A stretch of DNA of 64,000 bases, from assembly GCA_018136815.1 (NCBI GenBank), contig CM030937.1:232606-296605 (forward strand), written 5' to 3'. The first letter of the stretch is position 1, and the number at the start of each line of letters is the position of its first letter. Shown here piece by piece: positions 40,735 to 51,300 of the stretch. The DNA comes from Isochrysis galbana. Lineage: Eukaryota > Haptophyta > Isochrysidales > Isochrysidaceae. The translations under genes and the position numbers were made by a program. Below the pieces are notes generated by a model. That model saw nothing but the letters and a program-made list of their open reading frames with translations, made no database searches and was not told the DNA's origin.

Positions 40735-41624
40735 ACTTATAAAAGTAGGTTGAAGAACGCCTCCGACAGCAAGGGCAAAGGGCCCCACTTGGGGCTGGGT
40801 CGACTAGATCTAGATTGGGATAACCACATCAAGGCACTACAAGCCAAATGGATCCTGAACTACTTGACTTGGACGCCACTAGAAGAAAAGCGAGCGGGGA
40901 TAGTGGGCAGCCCCCACAGCACCATTCGGCGCAACGTCTCTTTTGCTTTTGCTGCCAGGTCGACAGACCACACCCCTCCTCGGGATATCTACGCATCCTT
41001 GCATCTTGCATGGAGGTATATACTAACGGACTTCTACAAAGTTCACTATGGGAACGCCGAGGCGAGATCGGTAAAAGCCATCCTAATCCTAAGAGCCATC
41101 TTCTCGAGATACCATCTGCTAGTCGAAGCGAAAGTGGGCTTTTTCAAGTGCCTGAAGACCTGGATATAGAGAGAGCGCCTAGGACGCTACTACTACTACA
41201 CGCCCCAACCAACAAACACCTAACGCAAAATGTGATCACTCCCTTATAGAATGTCGACAAGGACTTCAACTTGGAGAACTCGGACGCCTTGGCGCATGTA
41301 GCGACCGAACTAGGCATCAGAAACATAACCTAACTCACTCGAACAAAGACGAAAGCAATCGCCACACTGACACTGACTGCCGGCCCCTTACAAGGGGGCG
41401 GGACGGACACCCGCACGGTGACAACACTCACTCTTCCCCCCCTAGTCTCACGCCTCTGGCCGAAGCAGCGCGCGCGGCCTCCCCCCCCCCCCAGTTCTCC
41501 AAAGAAGAGAACGGGGGGAGGGGAAAGGGGGCTAGCTAGTAGGAAGGGAGGGTAGTTAGGGCAGTCGCAACAGCAATCTGCCTCACGCCGTGCACGTAGC
41601 GGCTAGTCTTTTAAGACTTTTTTA
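40735..41624 (+). pseudogene. LINE ORF2 remnant with 3' end
   Basis: It encodes WDNHIKALQAKWILNYL (compare WDNHVKALQSKWILNYL in the 30-kb copy), then after a deletion HLAWRYILTDFYKVHYG and further family C-terminal sequence. It ends in the family-like terminus TTTTAAGACTTTTTT at about 41624. It is heavily deleted and non-coding. 41625-42076 after it shows no gene and includes the 3' flank of PSME4. Confidence 0.65.
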
Positions 41625-42076
41625 GGGGGGTGGTTAGGGTAGGCGGCGGCTGGCAAGGAGTGACATTGGCATGTTAGCACATTGCCTTAAGCCGCATTTG
41701 TAGTGGGGTTCTCCATCGCAAAAAGTAAAACCATATTTTTTAGTGGTAAGACATGCGAATATGACGGCTGGTTGCAACGATCGCAACGAGAGTCGGTTGT
41801 AGACGAGCTTCGAGGGCTTTCAACAAAAGGTCAAGAGAGTCGGCGAGTGATTCAAACTCGTGATAGTGAGGGGGCATGAGCCGGTAGAATGATTTAAATA
41901 TGTCATGGTGAGGTAGCCCCCCTCGTGTTTCTCAAGGCCGCGTGAGTGCGGTGCGACGAGCTAGCAGGTAGCCAGCAAAAGTCCTGGCCGGCCACCCCTT
42001 CCGCGCGCGCGGAACGCTTCGGCTAATCAACGGCGACCAACAGAGGGCGACTCGTTACTCAACCGAGCTGCATCCC

Positions 42077-45000
42077 TCAAGCATACCAGTGGGGGGCGAT
42101 AGCAGCATCTGCAAGCATATCTTGCTGCTCCAACGTGAGGCGCTGCTTGTGTGCAGCCCAATTGTCCTGGTGCGTTCGTTTAAAGTCGGCAAAGGTGCGT
42201 GCGACCGCCGCCTTCAGCGGCTGCGGCTCGCTGGCAAAGCGGCCGAGTCTATCAAGAACCTGCATGGAGCACAGTATGGAAGGCATGTAAGTTGTAAGGG
42301 TGCCGTTGAGGATATGGTTGTACTCGATGGGCACACGTAATACGCCAGCATGGCAAGTGTGGGGATCAAGTGGCCGGGCAAAAACTGCCTGGGTGCTAAC
42401 CTCAGGGAGCCATGCGGGGACGTCGTATGGAGCGAGTGCCACGATGGCAGCGAGGGCGAGGACTCCGGCGTGCCGTTGTGGCAGGAGCTTGCACTTGAGC
42501 TGCGTGTCGGCCCAGCGCAATAGGAGGCGCCGTTCACCGCTCCCGTAGAGGCGCACGAAGCCGGCGAGGATCGGGAGCGCTGCCTCCCGAACCTCAAGCT
42601 GAGCGTCGGCAATCAAGCCAAGAAGCAGCGTGCGGACAACATCGCACGGAGCAGGGTTGAGCGGCGCGAATTGCCCCAAGTAGGCGAGATATTTCAGTGG
42701 CGGGAGCAGGCAGCCCCGCATCCGCCAAGAGGTTGATGACGAGAGGCGCACAATCTCATCCAACGTCGGGCTGAGGAGATGCATCCCCAGCAGCGGCGCC
42801 TGCGAGAAGAGCACGGCGCAAGCGCGACCGGCGTTGGCTAAATCGGGATCCCCCACGCATGCGGCTGCGGAGAGCGCTACTGGAAGCAAGGCGCTCACAT
42901 GGCGGAGTAGCGCATGCGGCCGTCCACTCATCAGTGAGTTGCGCATGCAGCTCAGTGCAACGCCCCGCGCCGCCCGGGCTGCTGCGCGCTCATCAGCTCC
43001 CTCAGGCTCGAGTGGTGCGCCCTCTGCATTCGTGTCGCTAAGTCGGCATTCGAGCACGACATGGGCCACGAAGTCATCAACGCAAGCGCTGATGCGCACT
43101 GCGTGATTGGAGTGCGCCGGCGGTGTCGGATGCGTTGCATGCATGGCGAGGGCGAGGATCGCGCCAATCTCCTCGCGGACCTGGCGTGAGCCATTACTGA
43201 CAGCGTCACGCATATGGGACGCCCGTAGCAAGACCTCGATGAGTGAAGCGCCGCGCCAAGAAAGCTCGGCCAGGATAGGCGCTAGAAGGCGCATCGCGTT
43301 GGCATGTGCGAGGCTCGTCTCGTGGGCAGCCGCGGCGCCCTCCAAGTTCTGAAGGAGCAAGCGCACGAGCCAGCCAAGCCGGCGCGGATCTTGGCATGAT
43401 GCGATGAAACGCAGGCAAATCTGCCAGTCCGCTAATGACTCAACGGGGCATGCACGTAGAGAGGCCGCCATCGGAGCGGCTAGCTCATCTTGAAGTTCGC
43501 GGCGGTCCGCGGCCGGCCAGGAGCCAGCGCCGCGAACTAGCCCACCCAGCGCCTCGAGACCGACGGCGAGGGAGTCGCGCTTGGCGCCCGGCGCCAGTAG
43601 GGCTAGCGCCGCCCGTAGTAGCCGTGTGCGAATGGCCGGTCCAAAGTAGATGGTGAGGCGCTCCACGAGGCGCGCTGCCACAAAACTGAAATTGCATCCG
43701 CCTTGACAGAATGTCGCCGTATACGGCCAACCGCGGCCCATCGCCAACATGGACAACACCATCTCGTGGGGTGCGTCACCACGAGCCGCGACAGACGGCC
43801 CGCCGCCCGCATCGTCGCTTTCCTTGTGGTCCGTTACCAGCCACTCGAGCACGCGACCAAGCTGTGGCTCGCTTAGGAGCAACTCGTCAGCTGCGCTCCC
43901 CAACGGCTCTGGCGTTGCCGACTCACCTGCGCCTTTTGCGGTCATCCCTGCCGCGGCTTGCGCGCGGCACCATCCGGCGGCGACGTCCTCCCACAGAGGA
44001 CCGTCTGGCGGTGCGTCCTCCGCCGCCATCACGTCGGGCACCTCGCCGGGCGTGGCTAGCGGCGCGTTGGTGCTGCCTGCGCGCCGTGCACCGCCGTCGG
44101 GCGGGCGCAACAGCGTAAGGAGCATAGCGCGGCCAAGCTGGCGCACTGCCTTAGTCGGCGAGCAGAGCGCGCGCGAGGCGATGACGGCCATCGACTCACG
44201 CTCGGCCGGGCTAGCCGCCGGCACGACGAGCAGTGCCGAGAGCGCGCTGACCTCATGCGACCAGTGCGTCGCATCCTCACCGCCCACCTCAGCTCCTTCG
44301 CTCATCGGCTGGGTGACGTCGACGGCCGCCACGGAAAGGAGGTCGGAGTAGGCATCGCGACGCGCGGCTGCACGTACGTCGGCCGCATGTCGGTATACAG
44401 GGGCGAGCTTCTCTCGCGCCTCGATCACGGCTGCGTCGGCGCTCTCATCAACCACTGCGAGCGCGAAGGGTTCGATTGGTGGGGGCACATGACGGAGGAC
44501 GTCCTCATGCGCCATGCGCAGACGCATCGAGACGCTTTGACGCCCATGGTCGCGGCTCTTGGCGAGCGCTGTGAGCATGGAGTAGAGAAGCGGCGGGTCG
44601 GTCGCGATGCGGGGCGCGATTCGCGCGTTGCCGAGTAGGTACGCACTCGCCTTCACCTCATGCTCCTCCGCGTCAGCGCGATGGAGGTTGTGTATGACGG
44701 GGAGTAGCTGCTGCCGCGCAAGCCATGGGTGGTGCGTGAGCGAGAGGCCGTAGCCTTCCTGCGCGAGACGGCGCACGCGTGCATAACGGTGGGTGCACAA
44801 AGCGAGCTGCAGTCGGATAAGCGGAGCGAGGGCGGCGCATCGCTCCGCAGCGCCAAACGCTGAGGCGCGTAGCCGGTCTGTGTGGCGCGCGGCGAGCCGC
44901 ATAGCGAGCAGCCCGCGTGCCATCGAGACATGGGCACCTGCGCCTCGCAGCTCGGTCGGCTGTCTGGTCGCGTGAGCCATCTGACGCGGCAGGCCAAGGA

Positions 45001-48000
45001 GTGATGAGGGCCGCTCGACGAGCACAACCTGGCATACGCGGAGGAGTTGGAGCTGCGCCTTGGAACCCTCACGACGGGCGAGGGCCGGGGCGAGCCGCTC
45101 GAGCGTCGTGGCGACGCGCACGCGTAGTACACCAAGTGGGAGGCGACCGGCGCGTGGGAGCACCGAGCGTAGAGGCGCCATCGGCGCGTCCGCCTCGCCG
45201 CCCTCGCCGTCGGGGATGTCAAACTCGAAGCAGGCAGCATCGCCGCCCTCATCTTCGTCGGCAACGTACGGAAGAGCCCCTTTGGCCACGGCGCGCAGCA
45301 TGAGGAGGGCAGCACGGATCTGAAGCTCTGAGAGCGCGCAGGCTCCCGGCTCGCCAGCACGCGCCACCAAAGCCTCGGCCACGCCGACAGCCTCCTCGGC
45401 GAGCGTGACAGCCGCTTCGACCTCGGGAGGACTTGGCTCGTGCCACTCCATCTCAAGGGAAGCGGCGAGCCTTGCAGCGTCCTCCGCATCGGGCGTAGGC
45501 ATCCAACCCCACGCTTCCCATGGGCGCTCGCGCACTGCCGTCATCGCACGAAGCCGTGGCGGGAGTGAACGTAAGTCGCACGGGTAGATGGACAAGAGCG
45601 CCTCCAGTAACCGGCGGCGGAGCTTGTAGGCCGCCTTGCCGACCTTGCGCAGGCCCGCCTCGGCGGCATGGGCCTCGACAGTTGAGAGCACGGCACGCAT
45701 CACAGCCATGTGACGCAGCAGCGCGGCGCCGCCGCACCGGACAGTCTGCGCAAGCAGCTTCACCAGCCAGACGAGCTCGCCCTCCGAGAGCGGCCGGAGC
45801 CCACCGGCCGGAGTGAGGAGGAGTGCGGTCATCGCGGGGACCACGCGGCTCAGCGCAGGTGCAGGTCGGGCAAGCACGGCAGCAGCGAGGTGCGCGCCCA
45901 CGTGCTTGCTAGCGTCGGCAAGTGACGACCGCGGCAGAAGCGCGAGCAGCGTGTTGAGCAGCTCGTCATGCAACGGTGGTGACAACTGCGCCCAAAAAAG
46001 TGCAGCAGTAGCGCGCCACTGCACGAGGAGGAAGCGCTGACCGAGTGAGCCACCGCCTTTGGCCAAACGCTCCTGGTGTTCGAGCGAGTCGAGCATGCGG
46101 CGGAGCGCCTCGCGTGCAAAATCCGGCAGCCATTCTGCAAGCGCCGCGCCGCCTGCTGCAGCCTCGAATTGGGCCTCGGCCTCCGCCTCGGAGCGTGGTG
46201 TAGCGCGTGTGCCACACCAGATGTGCGGCCCAGTACTGGTGCGTGCCGGCTCGTCGCCGATGGATTGGCCAGGCGCACCAAGCGGCGCGACGAGCAGCAG
46301 CTGGTCGATGGCGTGGAGCGAGAGCATCGTCTTGCGCGGGTCATTGGCATCAAGACCTGGGAGCATCAACTCTAGCATTGTACGCATCGCGCGTGGTCCG
46401 TCAGAAAGCGCGGCTAGCGCCGCTGTCGAGGGCTGGCAGCCGGCAGGCACCAGTGGCACGGGGAGCTGAGGGTTTGGCCAAAGGCCGAGCAACACAGGCG
46501 TGATACTGGCAAGTGTCGAGAGCGCGACGCTCGTCTGGTGGACGGCAGTGACAGCCTGTAGCCCCTCGGCCACGCCAGCCTCAAGGATGGGCAGTAGCAG
46601 CTCGGGCGCGAGCCGCAGTGCATACTTGGCGGCCGAGTCGGCGCAGCGGGCGAGCAGCCCTGATTTGGAATAGCGCGCCTGCGTGATGAGCGGCTCGAGA
46701 GCACAGGCGAGCGCCCAAACGTCACGCGCACCGAGTGGCAGAGCGCCGCATGCCGACGGGGCTTCAGGTCGCGAGCGCTCGACGCGCACGCGCCACCACG
46801 AGAACTGTGCGATCGCTTGCAGGAAGTAGCCCACCTCGGAGCTCCACGAGCCGGAGTTGGACGGGTGGCAGTATGGTTCGATGCAACGCAGCAGTTGACG
46901 CAGCTGTGTCCACGCGCGTACACTGGCTACTGCTGCACATGTGCCGGCCGCCGGCGGGTGGTGCCCCTCAGCATCCGCTGCACACTCCTCTTCCTCCGAG
47001 GCAGCCGCAACCTGCGTCTCGCGCCAGGCAGCCGCCTCGGAGTGGTCGGCGAAGAAGGGTGGCGGAGGCGGCGGCTCGGCACTCGTCGGCACCGCGGGCA
47101 GCGTAAGAATGAGGAGCCGCGCGGCCGCGCGCAGCGCGTCGGATGTGCCGCACCGCTCAAAGACGCTCAGGATCTCCCATGGCGCGCGCAGCACTGATGG
47201 CCGCAATTGTGCGGACGCTTCCTGCCCGCCGGGCAGCCGGAGCAGCCGCAGGCAGCACGAATGAATCATTGGCAGCAATGGAGCCCAGTCCACGCGCACG
47301 GCATGCCCATAGAACTCGTCCTTAACAAGCCGACCAAGTAGACCAAGCCACAGGCCGTCATACTCAGCGCTGCCGTCGACCCCAACGCCATGCCACAGTG
47401 AGAGCACAGCCGGTAGCCACGTGCGGCTAGCTGCGCCGTGCGTAGGCAGCATGAGGGAAAGCATCCCCGCCACGAGCATGAAGCGTGCCGGGTCGTGCGG
47501 ACAGAGCAGCGGCTCCGCCGCCACGAGCATCTCAGTGGCCGCCTCTTCAGTAAAGTGGCGCCGGCACTGGCTCGCGGCGCGCGCTAGCTCGGCGCGGAGC
47601 GACCGAACACCGGCGCGGCTGGCGTAAGTGGGCGGCCCATCTGGTGGCAGGTGGTGCTCGAGCAGCAGTTCCCACAACGGTTGCCATGGGAGCGAGAGCG
47701 CGTGCATGTGCTTAGAGCGGCGTAGCACGTGCGAGAGCAGAGCGGCCGCGTGCTGCCTGCGCGAGGGCGGAAGGCCAGCCACGGTGGTCACGCGGAAAAG
47801 GAGACGTGCGAGGCCGGCGCGCGAGGCATCGTCAGTGCGCGGCTTGGAGCGCAGCACGGCCGAAAGCTCGTGCATCGCGTGGGGCACGCCCAGGAGGAGG
47901 TCTCCGGCGGAGAGGGAGAGAGAGAGAGCAGCTGAGGCGGCGTGCAGCGCGGAGGTCTGCTCTGTGTGGAGGCGTGCCGCGTAGCTCGGTGGAAGAGCGC

Positions 48001-48046
48001 CGTTGAGCGCCGCTTCATGCCCCTCGCGCGCCTGCCGGTGCGCCAT
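42077..48046 (-). CDS. PSME4: Proteasome activator PA200/BLM10 (PSME4), 1989 aa
   Basis: This large HEAT-repeat protein caps the 20S proteasome; in animals and yeast it opens the gate for ATP- and ubiquitin-independent degradation, including of acetylated histones. A single exon is open for 1989 codons, similar to the family (about 1840-2140 aa). Family blocks include an N-terminal DEFYGHAVRVDWAPLLPMI and the mid-region CIEPYCHPSNSGSWSSEVGY. The C-terminal end FADFKRTHQDNWAAHKQRLT runs to the final HWYA. The penultimate Tyr and last Ala match the C-terminal YYA-type tail that docks into the alpha ring. The ATG at 48046 is chosen because the 109 open codons upstream are CT-rich repeat and minisatellite. 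The gene is divergent to EIF3L, with the minisatellite between them. Confidence 0.92.
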   Translation of the reverse strand: MAHRQAREGHEAALNGALPPSYAARLHTEQTSALHAASAALSLSLSAGDLLLGVPHAMHELSAVLRSKPRTDDASRAGLARLLFRVTTVAGLPPSRRQHAAALLSHVLRRSKHMHALSLPWQPLWELLLEHHLPPDGPPTYASRAGVRSLRAELARAASQCRRHFTEEAATEMLVAAEPLLCPHDPARFMLVAGMLSLMLPTHGAASRTWLPAVLSLWHGVGVDGSAEYDGLWLGLLGRLVKDEFYGHAVRVDWAPLLPMIHSCCLRLLRLPGGQEASAQLRPSVLRAPWEILSVFERCGTSDALRAAARLLILTLPAVPTSAEPPPPPPFFADHSEAAAWRETQVAAASEEEECAADAEGHHPPAAGTCAAVASVRAWTQLRQLLRCIEPYCHPSNSGSWSSEVGYFLQAIAQFSWWRVRVERSRPEAPSACGALPLGARDVWALACALEPLITQARYSKSGLLARCADSAAKYALRLAPELLLPILEAGVAEGLQAVTAVHQTSVALSTLASITPVLLGLWPNPQLPVPLVPAGCQPSTAALAALSDGPRAMRTMLELMLPGLDANDPRKTMLSLHAIDQLLLVAPLGAPGQSIGDEPARTSTGPHIWCGTRATPRSEAEAEAQFEAAAGGAALAEWLPDFAREALRRMLDSLEHQERLAKGGGSLGQRFLLVQWRATAALFWAQLSPPLHDELLNTLLALLPRSSLADASKHVGAHLAAAVLARPAPALSRVVPAMTALLLTPAGGLRPLSEGELVWLVKLLAQTVRCGGAALLRHMAVMRAVLSTVEAHAAEAGLRKVGKAAYKLRRRLLEALLSIYPCDLRSLPPRLRAMTAVRERPWEAWGWMPTPDAEDAARLAASLEMEWHEPSPPEVEAAVTLAEEAVGVAEALVARAGEPGACALSELQIRAALLMLRAVAKGALPYVADEDEGGDAACFEFDIPDGEGGEADAPMAPLRSVLPRAGRLPLGVLRVRVATTLERLAPALARREGSKAQLQLLRVCQVVLVERPSSLLGLPRQMAHATRQPTELRGAGAHVSMARGLLAMRLAARHTDRLRASAFGAAERCAALAPLIRLQLALCTHRYARVRRLAQEGYGLSLTHHPWLARQQLLPVIHNLHRADAEEHEVKASAYLLGNARIAPRIATDPPLLYSMLTALAKSRDHGRQSVSMRLRMAHEDVLRHVPPPIEPFALAVVDESADAAVIEAREKLAPVYRHAADVRAAARRDAYSDLLSVAAVDVTQPMSEGAEVGGEDATHWSHEVSALSALLVVPAASPAERESMAVIASRALCSPTKAVRQLGRAMLLTLLRPPDGGARRAGSTNAPLATPGEVPDVMAAEDAPPDGPLWEDVAAGWCRAQAAAGMTAKGAGESATPEPLGSAADELLLSEPQLGRVLEWLVTDHKESDDAGGGPSVAARGDAPHEMVLSMLAMGRGWPYTATFCQGGCNFSFVAARLVERLTIYFGPAIRTRLLRAALALLAPGAKRDSLAVGLEALGGLVRGAGSWPAADRRELQDELAAPMAASLRACPVESLADWQICLRFIASCQDPRRLGWLVRLLLQNLEGAAAAHETSLAHANAMRLLAPILAELSWRGASLIEVLLRASHMRDAVSNGSRQVREEIGAILALAMHATHPTPPAHSNHAVRISACVDDFVAHVVLECRLSDTNAEGAPLEPEGADERAAARAARGVALSCMRNSLMSGRPHALLRHVSALLPVALSAAACVGDPDLANAGRACAVLFSQAPLLGMHLLSPTLDEIVRLSSSTSWRMRGCLLPPLKYLAYLGQFAPLNPAPCDVVRTLLLGLIADAQLEVREAALPILAGFVRLYGSGERRLLLRWADTQLKCKLLPQRHAGVLALAAIVALAPYDVPAWLPEVSTQAVFARPLDPHTCHAGVLRVPIEYNHILNGTLTTYMPSILCSMQVLDRLGRFASEPQPLKAAVARTFADFKRTHQDNWAAHKQRLTLEQQDMLADAAIAPHWYA

Positions 48047-48340
48047 CGCAAGGGGAGAGGGAAGGGGAGAGGGAAGGGGAGAGGGGAATGGGAGGGGGGA
48101 AGGGCAGAGGCAAAGGCGAGAGGGAAAGGGGGAGAGGGGAGGGAAGCAGGGAGGGGAAGGGGAGGCGAGGGGTGGGGTGGGGGTGAGGGAGGGGGCGGGT
48201 TGGCAGAGCAAGTGAAGCAGAGGGAGAGGGGTGGGATAGAAGAGGGAGAGGGAGAGGAGGCAGGGAGAGGGAGGGAGAGGAGGCAAGAGGGGCGGAGGAG
48301 GCGCCTCTCTCTCCTCTCTCTCTCTCTCTCTCTCGAGGGC
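48047..48340. other. Purine-rich leader region of PSME4
   Basis: The plus strand is almost pure A/G (GGGAGAGGGAAGGGGAGAG-type sequence, then a CTCTCTCTCT stretch at 48306-48334), so the PSME4 leader is polypyrimidine on its sense strand. It directly abuts the minisatellite. An open frame extends through it but is compositionally unlike protein. Confidence 0.5.
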
Positions 48341-51300
48341 GCGGGACTCTCGCGAGGGAGGGACCCTTCTCACTTCTAACCCCTGGCGGCCGGCACTCTC
48401 TACAACAAAACCCCGAGGGCGCGGGACTCTCGCGCGGGGGGAAGGGAGGGGACCCTTCTCACTTCTAGCGCCTGGCGGCCGGCACTCTCTACAACTAAAC
48501 CCCGAGGGCGCGGGACTCTCGCGCGGGGGGGAGGGAGGGGACCCTTCTCACTTCTAACGCCTGGCGGCCGGCACTCTCTACAACTAAACCCCGAGGGCGC
48601 GGGACTCTCGCGCGGGGGGGAGGGAGGCGACCCTTCTCACTTCTAGCGCCTGGCGGCCGGCACTCTCTACAACAAAACCCCGAGGGCGCGGGACTCTCGC
48701 GCGGGGGGGAGGGAGGGGACCCTTCTCACTTCTAACCCCTGGCGGCCGGCACTCTCTACAACAAAACCCCGAGGGCGCGGGACTCTCGCGCGGGGGGAAG
48801 GGAGGGGACCCTTCTCACTTCTAGCGCCTGGCGGCCGGCACTCTCTACAACAAAACCCCGAGGGCGCGGGACTCTCGCGCGGGGGGAAGGGAGGGGACCC
48901 TTCTCACTTCTAACGCCTGGCGGCCGGCACTCTCTACAACAAAACCCCGAGGGCGCGGGACTCTCGCGCGGGGGGAAGGGAGGGGACCCTTCTCACTTCT
49001 AGCGCCTGGCGGCCGGCACTCTCTACAACAAAACCCCGAGGGCGCGGGACTCTCGCGCGGGGGGAAGGGAGGGGACCCTTCTCACTTCTAACGCCTGGCG
49101 GCCGGCACTCTCTACAACAAAACCCCGAGGGCGCGGGACTCTCGCGCGGGGGGAGGGAGGGGACCCTTCTCACTTCTAGCGCCTGGCGGCCGGCACTCTC
49201 TACAACAAAACCCCGAGGGCGCGGGACTCTCGCGCGGGGGGGAGGGAGGGGACCCTTCTCACTTCTAGCGCCTGGCGGCCGGCACTCTCTACAACTAAAC
49301 CCCGAGGGCGCGGGACTCTCGCGCGGGGGGAAGGGAGGGGACCCTTCTCACTTCTAACGCCTGGCGGCCGGCACTCTCTACAACTAAACCCCGAGGGCGC
49401 GGGACTCTCGCGCGGGGGGGAGGGAGGGGACCCTTCTCACTTCTAACGCCTGGCGGCCGGCACTCTCTACAACAAAACCCCGAGGGCGCGGGACTCTCGC
49501 GCGGGGGGAGGGAGGGGACCCTTCTCACTTCTAACGCCTGGCGGCCGGCACTCTCTACAACAAAACCCCGAGGGCGCGGGACTCTCGCGCGGGGGGAGGG
49601 AGGGGACCCTTCTCACTTCTAACGCCTGGCGGCCGGCACTCTCTACAACAAAACCCCGAGGGCGCGGGACTCTCGCGCGGGGGGAAGGGAGGGGACCCTT
49701 CTCACTTCTAACGCCTGGCGGCCGGCACTCTCTACAACAAAACCCCGAGGGCGCGGGACTCTCGCGCGGGGGGAAGGGAGGGGACCCTTCTCACTTCTAG
49801 CGCCTGGCGGCCGGCACTCTCTACAACAAAACCCCGAGGGCGCGGGACTCTCGCGCGGGGGGAAGGGAGGGACCCTTCTCACTTCTAACGCCTGGCGGCC
49901 GGCACTCTCTACAACAAAACCCCGAGGGCGCGGGACTCTCGCGCGGGGGGGAGGGAGGGGACCCTTCTCACTTCTAACGCCTGGCGGCCGGCACTCTCTA
50001 CAACTAAACCCCGAGGGCGCGGGAATCTCGCGCGGGGGGAAGGGAGGGGACCCTTCTCACTTCTAGCGCCTGGCGGCCGGCACTCTCTACAACAAAACCC
50101 CGAGGGCGCGGGACTCTCGCGCGGGGGGGAGGGAGGGGACCCTTCTCACTTCTAACCCCTGGCGGCCGGCACTCTCTACAACAAAACCCCGAGGGCGCGG
50201 GACTCTCGCGCGGGGGAAGGGAGGGGACCCTTCTCACTTCTAGCGCCTGGCGGCCGGCACTCTCTACAACAAAACCCCGAGGGCGCGGGACTCTCGCGCG
50301 GGGGGAGGGAGGGGACCCTTCTCACTTCTAACGCCTGGCGGCCGGCACTCTCTACAACAAAACCCCGAGGGCGCGGGACTCTCGCGCGGGGGGAAGGGAG
50401 GGGACCCTTCTCACTTCTAGCGCCTGGCGGCCGGCACTCTCTACAACAAAACCCCGAGGGCGCGGGACTCTCGCGCGGGGGAAGGGAGGGACCCTTCTCA
50501 CTTCTAACGCCTGGCGGCCGGCACTCTCTACAACAAAACCCCGAGGGCGCGGGACTCTCGCGCGGGGGGAGGGAGGGGACCCTTCTCACTTCTAACGCCT
50601 GGCGGCCGGCACTCTCTACAACTAAACCCCGAGGGCGCGGGACTCTCGCGCGGGGGGAAGGGAGGGGACCCTTCTCACTTCTAGCGCCTGGCGGTCGGCA
50701 CTCTCTACAACAAAACCCCGAGGGCGCGGGACTCTCGCGCGGGGGGGAGGGAGGGGACCCTTCTCACTTCTAACGCCTGCAGCCGGCACTCTCTACAACT
50801 AAACCCCGAGGGCGCGGGACTCTCGCGCGGGGGGAAGGGAGGGGACCCTTCTCACTTCTAGCGCATGGCGGCCGGCACTCTCTACAACAAAACCCCGAGG
50901 GCGCGGGACTCTCGCGCGGGGGGAAGGGAGGGGACCCTTCTCACTTCTAACGCCTGGCGGCCGGCACTCTCTACAACAAAACCCCGAGGGCGCGGGACTC
51001 TCGAGCGGGGGGAAGGGAGGGACCCTTCTCACTTCTAACGCCTGGCGGCCGGCACTCTCTACAACAAAACCCCGAGGGCGCGGGACTCTCGCGCGGGGGG
51101 AGGGAGGGGACTCTTCTCACTTCTAACGCCTGGCGGCCGGCACTCTCTACAACAAAACCTTGAGGGCGCGGGACTCTCGCGCGGGGGGAGGGAGGGGACC
51201 CTTCTCACTTCTAGCGCCTGGCGGCCGGCACTCTCTACAACAAAACCCCGAGGGCGCGGGACTCTCGCGCGGGGGAAGGGAGGGGACCCTTCTCACTTCT

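Noticed and set aside
42834-47984. Numerous ORFs of 60-280 codons on both strands within PSME4
   Set aside because: They are GC-rich shadow frames of the 1989-codon gene.
48047-48373. Upstream extension of the PSME4 frame by 109 codons
   Set aside because: It is low-complexity polypyrimidine leader and minisatellite; conserved protein begins after the ATG at 48046.
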